This document shows, piece after piece, positions 1 through 5,906 of a stretch of 11,416 nucleotides of DNA (within the stretch, counting starts at the first letter, position 1; every line of letters begins with the position of its first letter). The notes under the pieces were generated by a model. It was not told the origin of the DNA, did not search any database, and saw only the letters and a list, made by a program, of their open reading frames with translations. Source of the DNA: Methylomonas sp. (GTDB taxonomy: Bacteria > Pseudomonadota > Gammaproteobacteria > Methylococcales > Methylomonadaceae); NCBI GenBank assembly GCA_028688235.1, contig JAQTYP010000064.1, positions 1 to 11,416 on the forward strand, written 5' to 3'. The translations under genes were made by a program, and so were the position numbers.

Positions 1-111
1 TACCCATGAAAAAAACAGAGTATCCAGATGCAATGTCCAAACTCCCTCACCCACCGATAATGGTGTCAAGTGATGGACAATATAACCTGTAGCGCCACCT
101 TCACTAGCCAT
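1..111 (-). CDS. atpB: F1Fo ATP synthase subunit a, N-terminal fragment
   Basis: This is the first 37 codons of the membrane-embedded a subunit, which forms the proton half-channels against the c-ring. The reading begins MASEGGATGYIVHHLTPL and continues with WTLHLDTLFFSWV. That matches the family's N-terminal pattern, a YIxHHL segment followed by a WTLHLDT(L/M)FFS entry into the first membrane helix. The gene runs off the window edge, so the catalytic arginine region is not visible. The ATG at 111 has a GAGG ribosome site at 116-119, four bases upstream. It lies 14 bases downstream of the atpI stop, the normal arrangement in the proteobacterial atp operon. It is too short to be called from length alone; identification rests on the sequence and on atpI next to it. 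Confidence 0.93.
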   Translation of the reverse strand, partial: MASEGGATGYIVHHLTPLSVGEGVWTLHLDTLFFSWV

Positions 112-125
112 TTTTCCTCGCAATA

Positions 126-497
126 TCAATAATCGCGCCAATAAAAAAGCGCGAGCCAAAAAACAGACAACACTGCAATATAACCTGCCAGCAGCGTTAG
201 AAAATCAACAGACGGGATCTGTAAAACAATCGAAAAAAGGGCTACGGTGAGTATCAGCTTTACCGTTTCGCCGGCATAAAACGCCTGCACGATGCCTTGT
301 GCTGATTGATGTCTTGCAAGGTAAACCTTATATGCAAAGTAAAGATTGGGTAATATGGCGATACCGCTTCCGATTAGCGGGGAAAGCGCGTTTTGCCAGC
401 CGCCAGCCCAAAAAAAACCTGATGCTACCAATAGGCCCATCAGGACTTGCATGTATAAAACCTTACCGACAGTAGAAAACTGATTCCCAACTGCCAT
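126..497 (-). CDS. atpI: ATP synthase accessory protein AtpI
   Basis: A small inner-membrane protein of about 123 residues, encoded first in atp operons and thought to help assemble or stabilise the c-ring. Four hydrophobic segments are visible, separated by short charged loops. The family signature is present: a GSGIAILPNLYFAYKVY stretch in the second helix, then a QAFYAGETVKLILTV stretch. Two ATG codons compete. The one at 503 directly abuts the purine-rich GAGAGG at 504-509, whereas the ATG at 497 lies six bases from it, so 497 is preferred (product starts MAVGNQF). It precedes atpB by 14 bases and follows a strong promoter-like sequence. The length is usual for the family. Confidence 0.93.
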   Translation of the reverse strand: MAVGNQFSTVGKVLYMQVLMGLLVASGFFWAGGWQNALSPLIGSGIAILPNLYFAYKVYLARHQSAQGIVQAFYAGETVKLILTVALFSIVLQIPSVDFLTLLAGYIAVLSVFWLALFYWRDY

Positions 498-526
498 TTT
501 CATCCTCTCGACCGTTAAGCGCGGCG

Positions 527-554
527 AGTATACCAGTCCGCAGACTTAAAGCAA
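527..554 (-). promoter_or_regulatory. Sigma-70-like promoter of the atp operon
   Basis: Read on the minus strand there is a TTGCTT -35 box (554-549), a 16-base spacer and a TATACT -10 box (532-527). The -10 box is preceded by TG one base upstream, giving an extended -10 element. Transcription would start near 520, leaving about 20 bases before the atpI start codon and including the ribosome site. The spacer contains a small AGTC-N4-GACT inverted repeat, which could be chance. This is by far the best promoter match in the parB-atpI gap. It would let the ATP synthase genes be transcribed independently of the par genes. Confidence 0.7.
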
Positions 555-686
555 GGAAGCCACGGCCACCTATATGTTTTTCGCCCGCGACTGAGCCACC
601 AAGCCGTTTCCGCTAATTTACTCTGAGATTCCTATCCCCCGATCTAATAAGCAACACTTATGCCAACCATCAAATCATTCATTCTA

Positions 687-722
687 TTGGGCTTACAGAG
701 TAAGCGCTTGTAATAAACCCAA
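687..722. repeat. Inverted repeat in the parB-atpI gap
   Basis: TTGGGCTTA (687-695) faces TAAACCCAA (714-722), a nine-pair stem with one wobble pair. An alternative inner hairpin, CTTAC-AGA-GTAAG, lies at 692-704. Neither is followed by a T tract on the minus strand, so it is not a standard terminator for parB. The run of T on that strand precedes the stem instead. Its role is unknown; it could be an mRNA 3'-end structure or a protein site. Confidence 0.4.
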
Positions 723-788
723 CAAAAAAGTAGTTATTAGCAAAAACCACCCGACAATTGTTGTTTTCATTTCAATGCGCTTCTGGCC

Positions 789-1646
789 TCAATGAATTTT
801 TCTGATGATGCCTTCCAATTCTTCCAGACTGGTGTAATTGAAAATCAACTTTCCCTTGCCACCATTCTGGTGATTGATCTCGACCTTGGCCCCTATTCTC
901 TCGCTGAGCTCGCGTTGCAATCTCAAGGTATCCGGATCGATCTTTTTAGCAGCAGATGACGGTTTGTCTTCATGCAGTTCACGCACCATTTTTTCGACCG
1001 CGCGTACCGTCAAATGCTGCTTTACCGCCTTGGTGGCAATTTCTATTTGCTTGGTCTCATCCAAACCCAACAAGGCCCGGGCATGCCCCATTTCCAATTG
1101 ACCACGACCCAACATGGTTTTAACTTCGCCGGCCAGATCCAGCAAGCGCATCAAATTGGTCACGGTGGTCCGCGATTTGCCGACCGATTCCGCGATTTGT
1201 TGATGAGTCAACTCGAATTCGTCCAATAAGCGGTGCAGGGCTTCGGCCTCTTCTAGCGCATTCAAATCCTCGCGCTGGATGTTTTCTATCAAGGCCACCG
1301 CCATGACCGATCTATCGTCTATATCCTTGACCAACACCGGCACTTCGCTCAATTCGGCCAATTGCGCCGCGCGCCAGCGCCTTTCTCCGGCAATGATTTC
1401 GTAATTGTCGTCGCTGATCTTACGCACCACGATGGGCTGTATGATGCCTTGTGCGGCGATCGAATCCGACAGCTCTTTTAACTTTTCGGGATCCATGTCC
1501 TTGCGCGGCTGATATTTACCCCGCCGCAGGAATTCGATGGGCAGCTTCCGAATATCCTGCTGAATTTCCGTCGCCGCGGGCGGTGCCACGACGTCGCCGA
1601 GCAATTCGCTTAAGCCCCGTCCCAATCCGCGTTTTTTGTGCATCAT
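789..1646 (-). CDS. parB: Chromosome partitioning protein ParB
   Basis: A DNA-binding CTPase of 285 residues that loads at parS sites near the origin, spreads along DNA and recruits ParA and condensin. Visible features: an N-terminal GLGRGLSELLG segment, the usual ParA-contacting end; the CTP-binding box GERRWRA (residues 87-93); ENIQRE (121-126); a helix-turn-helix around 147-170 (THQQIAESVGKSRTTVTNL); and a C-terminal dimerisation region. The start overlaps the parA stop: the ATG at 1646 gives an ATGA overlap, and a second ATG at 1643 is equally possible. An AAGG site lies about ten bases upstream. Length and domain order are normal for chromosomal ParB. No 16-base parS consensus was found in the window. 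Confidence 0.97.
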   Translation of the reverse strand: MMHKKRGLGRGLSELLGDVVAPPAATEIQQDIRKLPIEFLRRGKYQPRKDMDPEKLKELSDSIAAQGIIQPIVVRKISDDNYEIIAGERRWRAAQLAELSEVPVLVKDIDDRSVMAVALIENIQREDLNALEEAEALHRLLDEFELTHQQIAESVGKSRTTVTNLMRLLDLAGEVKTMLGRGQLEMGHARALLGLDETKQIEIATKAVKQHLTVRAVEKMVRELHEDKPSSAAKKIDPDTLRLQRELSERIGAKVEINHQNGGKGKLIFNYTSLEELEGIIRKIH

Positions 1647-2419
1647 TTTTTTGCCGCCTTGTCTTTCCTAATCATTTCGCCAGCCAACGCGATATAAGCC
1701 ATCGCGCCGCGCGAGGATTTGTCGTAAGCCAGCACAGGCACGCCGTGACTGGGCGCCTCGGCCAGACGGATGTTTCTGGGTATCGTGGTCCTGAAGACCT
1801 TGTCGGCGAAATATTCTATCAACTGATCCGATACGTCTTTGCCCAAGCGGCTTCTGTTATCGACCATGGTGCGTAAAATGCCTTCCAGTACCAAGCCGGG
1901 ATTGACCGTATCCCGGATATTTCGTAGTGTCGACATCAATGACGACAACCCCTCCAATGCGTAATATTCACACTGCATGGGAATCAACACGCTATTGGCC
2001 GCCACCATCGCGTTCAAGGTCAACATATTTAACGACGGCGGGCAATCTATCAGGATGTAATCGTATTGCTCCTTGACAGGCAACAGGGCGTCGGCCAAGC
2101 GCCGTTCGCGGTGAGGCGCATGCATCAATTGCACTTCGGCCGCCGTCAAATCGGCGTTTCCCGGAATCAAATCGAATCCCAACTCCTTATTTTTCAATAT
2201 GATGGCGCCGATAGGCACTTCCTCCAACAATAATTCGCAACTGGAATATTCGATCCCGTCTTTATTGACTCCGCAACCCATCGCCGCGTTGCCTTGCGGA
2301 TCGAGGTCGATCAACAACACTTTGCGTTTGGTCGCCGCCAAAGCTGCCGCCAGATTAACGCTGGTAGTGGTCTTGCCCACCCCGCCCTTCTGGTTGGTAA
2401 TCGCGATAATCTTAGCCAT
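1643..2419 (-). CDS. parA: Chromosome partitioning ATPase ParA (Soj type)
   Basis: A deviant Walker-A ATPase of 258 residues that binds the nucleoid and drives origin segregation with ParB. The signature KGGVGKTT is at residues 11-18. LLIDLDPQGNA follows, the A-prime region, and YDYILIDCPPSLNMLT is the Walker B region. It lacks the long N-terminal DNA-binding domain of plasmid type Ia ParA, consistent with the chromosomal Soj class. The start at 2419 overlaps the end of rsmG by eight bases and has a GGAGAG ribosome site about eight bases upstream. The order rsmG-parA-parB is the classical gammaproteobacterial arrangement near the replication origin. Confidence 0.97.
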   Translation of the reverse strand: MAKIIAITNQKGGVGKTTTSVNLAAALAATKRKVLLIDLDPQGNAAMGCGVNKDGIEYSSCELLLEEVPIGAIILKNKELGFDLIPGNADLTAAEVQLMHAPHRERRLADALLPVKEQYDYILIDCPPSLNMLTLNAMVAANSVLIPMQCEYYALEGLSSLMSTLRNIRDTVNPGLVLEGILRTMVDNRSRLGKDVSDQLIEYFADKVFRTTIPRNIRLAEAPSHGVPVLAYDKSSRGAMAYIALAGEMIRKDKAAKK

Positions 2420-3038
2420 GCTTTTGTCTCTCCAGTCGAATCAGGCAGCGCTCGGCGACAATGCCGGGCACGTGTAATGGTATCACTTGGCAAGCGCCGG
2501 CGATGCCGGCCAGTTCATCGCTCGGCACCTGCCCCTTCATTGCCAGCAACACGCCGTCTTCGGCCAGCAAATGTGCAGTCAGACGCAGGATGTCCGGTAG
2601 CGAGGCAAAGGCCCGCGTCAGAACGGCATCGAACGGTGTTGCCGGCATTAGCTGTTCGACTCGGGCATGAACCACCTCGACATTGGTCAGCTTCAATTCC
2701 AGCACCGCCTGTTGCACGAAACGAGTTTTCTTGGAATTACTGTCTACCAGCGTGAATTGGTAATCGGGTCGGCAAATCGCCAGCGGAATACCGGGAATGC
2801 CGGCGCCGGTACCGATATCGGCAATCCGCCCAGTCGGCAGATGCGGCAATATCGCCAGACTGTCGAGCAAATGCAGATCGACCATTTCCAGCGGCTCCCG
2901 GACGGCGGTCAGATTATAGGCCTTGTTCCATTTTTCGATGAGTTTGATGAAGGCGAGGAGGCTGGCGATTTGCGGCTCGGACAGCGCCAGCGAAAGTTCG
3001 GCAAGGCCGGTAGTTAAACGGGTCAGGCATGAATCCAT
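2412..3038 (-). CDS. rsmG: 16S rRNA (guanine-N7) methyltransferase RsmG
   Basis: A SAM-dependent enzyme that methylates N7 of G527 in 16S rRNA (E. coli numbering); its loss gives low-level streptomycin resistance in several bacteria. The SAM-binding glycine motif DIGTGAGIPGIPLA lies at residues 74-87. It is preceded by the family segment KWNKAYNLTAVREP and HLLDSLA, and followed by LVDSNSKK and VLTRAFASL. The reading frame is open back to 3122, but an upstream start would add 28 residues with no family resemblance. The ATG at 3038 gives 208 residues, the usual length. It has no clear Shine-Dalgarno site, so translation may depend on coupling or on structures in the 76-base leader. It overlaps parA by eight bases. 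Confidence 0.95.
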   Translation of the reverse strand: MDSCLTRLTTGLAELSLALSEPQIASLLAFIKLIEKWNKAYNLTAVREPLEMVDLHLLDSLAILPHLPTGRIADIGTGAGIPGIPLAICRPDYQFTLVDSNSKKTRFVQQAVLELKLTNVEVVHARVEQLMPATPFDAVLTRAFASLPDILRLTAHLLAEDGVLLAMKGQVPSDELAGIAGACQVIPLHVPGIVAERCLIRLERQKHG

Positions 3039-3057
3039 GGTTGCTTTGTTTATTATT

Positions 3058-3103
3058 GTGTCGCTATTGCGACAGGTATGTTTTGAAGCTGAGTTAGCGA
3101 CAC
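3058..3103. repeat. Competing inverted repeats between mnmG and rsmG
   Basis: On the minus-strand transcript, GTGTCGCTA (from 3103-3095) is complementary over nine bases to TAGCGACAC (from 3066-3058). The same downstream arm can instead form a tight hairpin, TGTCGC-AATA-GCGACA, over 3074-3059. The two stems share the GCGACA arm and exclude each other. No T tract follows either, so this is not a plain terminator. It lies just after the mnmG stop and upstream of a start with no obvious ribosome site. Confidence 0.5.
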
Positions 3104-3114
3104 CTCCACCCCCA

Positions 3115-4989
3115 TCAAGCACTCTTCTTCTTCAAATGCACCAACAATAACGAAATCGCCGCCGGCGTGATGCCGGGAATTCGCGACGCTTGGCCCAGGG
3201 TTTCGGGACGCTGTTTCTTGAGCTTTTCGCTGACTTCGTTCGACAAGCCGGACACCAGACTGTAATCGACGTTTTCCGGCAGCTTTAAATGTTCGTAACG
3301 CTGGGTTCGGTTGATTTCGGTTTGCTGCCTATCGATGTAGCCTGCATATTTGGCCTGGATAGCCACTTGCTCGGCGACCTGTTCGTCGACTACGCTTTCA
3401 TCGGCAAAACGCAGCAGATTATCGACATCCACCTCCGGCCGACGCAACATTTCCATCAAACTGGCTTCCTTCAGCAGTTTCTTGCCCCACAGTTGCTCGG
3501 CCAAGGCCGCTTCATCGCTTTCCGCGCGTATCCATTTCTTCGCGAACTTGCCTTGCAGATTGGCGATGGCTTCGCGTTTCTCCTCGAAACGCTGCCAGCG
3601 TTGATCGTCGACCAGGCCCAGCTCGCGGCCTTGTTCGGTCAAGCGCAGGTCGGCGTTGTCCTCGCGCAGTTGCAGCCGATATTCGGCGCGGCTGGTGAAC
3701 ATACGGTAAGGCTCGGACGTACCGCAGGTAATCAAGTCGTCTATCATCACACCAATGTACGCCTCTTCCCGCCCCGGACACCAACTTTCCAAATCTTGAG
3801 ATAGCCGCGCGGCATTCAAACCGGCGATCAAACCTTGCGCGGCCGCTTCTTCGTAACCGGTGGTGCCGTTGATCTGGCCGGCGAAGAATAGGGCGTTCAT
3901 GTGTTTGGTTTCCAGCGAGGTTTTCAGATCGCGCGGATCGAAGAAATCGTATTCTATCGCGTAACCGGGGCGGATGATCTCCGCGTTCTCGAAACCCAGC
4001 ATGGTCCTGATAAAGCGATATTGAATATCGAACGGCAGACTGGTCGAAATGCCGTTGGGATAGACCTCGTTGGTATTCAAACCTTCCGGCTCGACGAAAA
4101 TCTGATGCGAATCGCGGTCGGCGAAACGCACGACCTTGTCTTCGATAGACGGGCAATAGCGCGGCCCTACGCCTTCGATGATGCCGGAGTACATCGGCGA
4201 ACGATCGAGACCAGAACGGATGATGTCGTGGGTTTCGCTGTTGGTACGGGTGATGTGACAACAAATCTGTCTAGGATGCTGATCGCGGCGGCCCATGAAC
4301 GAAAACACCGGCAGCGGCGTGTCGCCGTGCTGTTCCTGCAATTTGCTGTAATCTATCGTTCTGCCATCGATGCGTGCCGGCGTGCCGGTTTTCAGGCGGC
4401 CGATGCGGAACGGCATTTCCCGCAGACGCTCGGCCAATGCAATCGACGCCGCATCGCCGGCCCGGCCGCCGCTGTAATTTTCCAGACCGATATGGATGCG
4501 ACCGGCCAAAAAGGTGCCGGCGGTCAGCACCACGGCCTTGGCGTTGAATTCCAGACCCATCTGAGTCTTGACGCCCGTAACCCTATCGCCTTGCACGATC
4601 AAATCCGATACGGTTTGCTGGAACAATGCCAGATTGGGCTGGTTTTCCAGCGCCGTGCGAATCGCTTGCTTATATAACTGGCGATCGGCCTGAGCCCGAG
4701 TCGCCCGCACCGCAGGACCTTTGCTGGCGTTCAAAATCCTGAATTGAATGCCGCCTTTATCTATGGCTAGTGCCATGATGCCACCCAGCGCGTCGACTTC
4801 CTTGACCAGATGACCCTTGCCTATGCCGCCTATCGCCGGATTGCAGCTCATTTGCCCCAAAGTTTCGATGTTTTGCGTCAATAATAAAGTCTGCACACCG
4901 GTGCGCGCCGCCGCCAATGCCGCCTCGGTTCCGGCATGACCACCACCCACCACGATCACATCAAAGTCTTTCTGGAATTTCACAGGCAA
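3115..4989 (-). CDS. mnmG: tRNA U34 carboxymethylaminomethyl modification enzyme MnmG (GidA)
   Basis: An FAD-dependent enzyme that works with MnmE (TrmE) to place the cmnm5 group on wobble uridine of certain tRNAs, using methylene-tetrahydrofolate. The N-terminal dinucleotide fold DVIVVGGGHAGTEAA has its glycine motif at residues 15-20. The family blocks SCNPAIGGIGKGHLVKE and FAGQINGTTGYEEAAAQG are intact, as is the helical C-terminus with KYAGYIDRQ. At 624 residues it is close to E. coli GidA. No in-frame ATG exists: the start is TTG at 4989 or GTG at 4983, and the GTG product (MKFQKDFDV) looks natural. Neither has a good ribosome site. It heads the minus-strand cluster and diverges from the 5052 gene. 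Confidence 0.97.
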   Translation of the reverse strand: MPVKFQKDFDVIVVGGGHAGTEAALAAARTGVQTLLLTQNIETLGQMSCNPAIGGIGKGHLVKEVDALGGIMALAIDKGGIQFRILNASKGPAVRATRAQADRQLYKQAIRTALENQPNLALFQQTVSDLIVQGDRVTGVKTQMGLEFNAKAVVLTAGTFLAGRIHIGLENYSGGRAGDAASIALAERLREMPFRIGRLKTGTPARIDGRTIDYSKLQEQHGDTPLPVFSFMGRRDQHPRQICCHITRTNSETHDIIRSGLDRSPMYSGIIEGVGPRYCPSIEDKVVRFADRDSHQIFVEPEGLNTNEVYPNGISTSLPFDIQYRFIRTMLGFENAEIIRPGYAIEYDFFDPRDLKTSLETKHMNALFFAGQINGTTGYEEAAAQGLIAGLNAARLSQDLESWCPGREEAYIGVMIDDLITCGTSEPYRMFTSRAEYRLQLREDNADLRLTEQGRELGLVDDQRWQRFEEKREAIANLQGKFAKKWIRAESDEAALAEQLWGKKLLKEASLMEMLRRPEVDVDNLLRFADESVVDEQVAEQVAIQAKYAGYIDRQQTEINRTQRYEHLKLPENVDYSLVSGLSNEVSEKLKKQRPETLGQASRIPGITPAAISLLLVHLKKKSA

Positions 4990-5021
4990 TCTATGTTCAA
5001 ATAAACGGTTCGAATTAAACT

Positions 5022-5035
5022 GCTATTTTAATAGC
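5022..5035. promoter_or_regulatory. AT-rich palindrome in the mnmG divergent intergenic region
   Basis: GCTATT-TT-AATAGC is a perfect 6+6 palindrome in the 62-base gap between the divergent mnmG and 5052 starts. It contains -10-like TATT/TAAAAT sequence on both strands, but no convincing -35 box at the right distance was found. It may be a repressor site or shared promoter core; that is inference. Confidence 0.3.
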
Positions 5036-5051
5036 TTATGGAGAAAAAAGC

Positions 5052-5255
5052 ATGACCAAACCAAACAAAGCTAAGGGCTTAGGTGATGTGCCCATCAACA
5101 ATCCGGTAGCAAAATTTGCCCGCCAATTCAATAAGGCCCAAGTATTTGCCGACAAACGCCAATATCGGCGCAAAGCCAAACACAAAGGCCTGGAGCCTTT
5201 CTCAATCGTTTCCGGCGAGGCGATCGATAAAGGCTCTTCGAGCACCCGCGCTTAA
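5052..5255 (+). CDS. Small basic protein, conserved-looking, unknown function
   Basis: A 67-residue, strongly basic protein (many Lys, Arg and Gln). Its core reads NPVAKFARQFNKAQVF, then DKRQYRRKAKHKG and EPF. The pattern resembles short uncharacterised proteobacterial proteins carrying a similar NPVAK-FNKA-KHKG core, possibly the DUF7230 type; that name is from memory and not certain. There is no signal peptide, membrane segment or cysteine pair. The charge suggests RNA, ribosome or nucleic-acid contact. The ATG has a GGAG ribosome site at 5040-5043, eight bases upstream, which supports real translation. A short GC hairpin (5247-5261) spans the stop. ribA follows after 27 bases, so the two are probably co-transcribed. 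I do not assign a function. Confidence 0.72.
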   Translation: MTKPNKAKGLGDVPINNPVAKFARQFNKAQVFADKRQYRRKAKHKGLEPFSIVSGEAIDKGSSSTRA

Positions 5256-5282
5256 GGCGCGATTTGCAGGATTTCAAATTCA

Positions 5283-5897
5283 GTGAAAGCAACGATAGAA
5301 GATAAAGTTCAAACCCGGATTCCTACCAAGCACGGCGAATTCATACTGCATTACTACAGCAACAGTCTGGACGACAAGGAACATGTGGCTTTCGTCAAAG
5401 GCGACATCGCCGGCAAGGACGACGTACCGGTACGTATCCATTCCGAATGTTTCACCGGCGACGTACTGGGTTCGAGACGCTGCGACTGCGGTGCGCAGCT
5501 GGACATGGCGCTGGACATCATCAATCAGGCCGGCTTGGGAATACTGATCTACCTGCGCCAGGAAGGCCGCGGCATAGGTCTGTTGAAAAAATTGCAGGCC
5601 TACAATTTGCAGGATCAGGGCCTCGATACCGTCGACGCCAACATCAAACTGGGGCACCTGGCCGACGAACGCCAATACGACATCGCGGCTTTAATGTTGA
5701 ACGATCTGCAAGTGCACTCGATAGCACTGATTACCAACAACCCGCAAAAGATAGACGAACTCACCAAATTGGGTATCGTGGTCAGCGACCGCATCCCTAT
5801 CGAAACCCACATACACCACGACAATCTGGGCTATTTGAGAACCAAGGTCGAACGTATGCGCCATCTATTGAAGATGCCGGACAAGGATAAAAAATAA
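5283..5897 (+). CDS. ribA: GTP cyclohydrolase II (stand-alone RibA)
   Basis: Catalyses the first committed step of riboflavin synthesis: GTP to 2,5-diamino-6-ribosylamino-pyrimidinone phosphate, formate and pyrophosphate. The zinc site is visible as HSECFTGDVLGSRRCDCG, with cysteines 56, 67 and 69. The substrate motif RQEGRGIG is at 92-99, and DQGLDTVDAN and TNNPQK follow. It is monofunctional: at 204 residues there is no DHBP synthase (RibB) domain. The GSRRCDCG and NLGYLRTK(V)ERM segments look closer to the cyclohydrolase half of bifunctional proteins than to E. coli RibA. The start is GTG at 5283, with AGGA at 5268-5271, a rather long spacing of 11. The protease gene begins nine bases after the stop. 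Confidence 0.95.
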   Translation: MKATIEDKVQTRIPTKHGEFILHYYSNSLDDKEHVAFVKGDIAGKDDVPVRIHSECFTGDVLGSRRCDCGAQLDMALDIINQAGLGILIYLRQEGRGIGLLKKLQAYNLQDQGLDTVDANIKLGHLADERQYDIAALMLNDLQVHSIALITNNPQKIDELTKLGIVVSDRIPIETHIHHDNLGYLRTKVERMRHLLKMPDKDKK

Positions 5898-5906
5898 ACG
5901 CTACCC

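Noticed and set aside
3039..3122. Longer rsmG starting at 3122
   Set aside because: The added 28 residues (MLDGGGGVANSASK and onward) do not resemble the family and overlie the inverted repeats and the mnmG 3' end.
3512..4264. Long Arg-rich open frame inside mnmG
   Set aside because: It is out of frame with a clearly conserved gene, has low-complexity Arg/His composition and is a shadow of mnmG codon bias.
3901..4677. 258-residue plus-strand open frame opposite mnmG
   Set aside because: Antisense shadow of mnmG, with no ribosome site and no recognisable domain.
4990..5051. Replication origin next to mnmG, as in E. coli
   Set aside because: The gap is only 62 bases and I see no DnaA box (TTATCCACA type) or AT-rich unwinding repeats.
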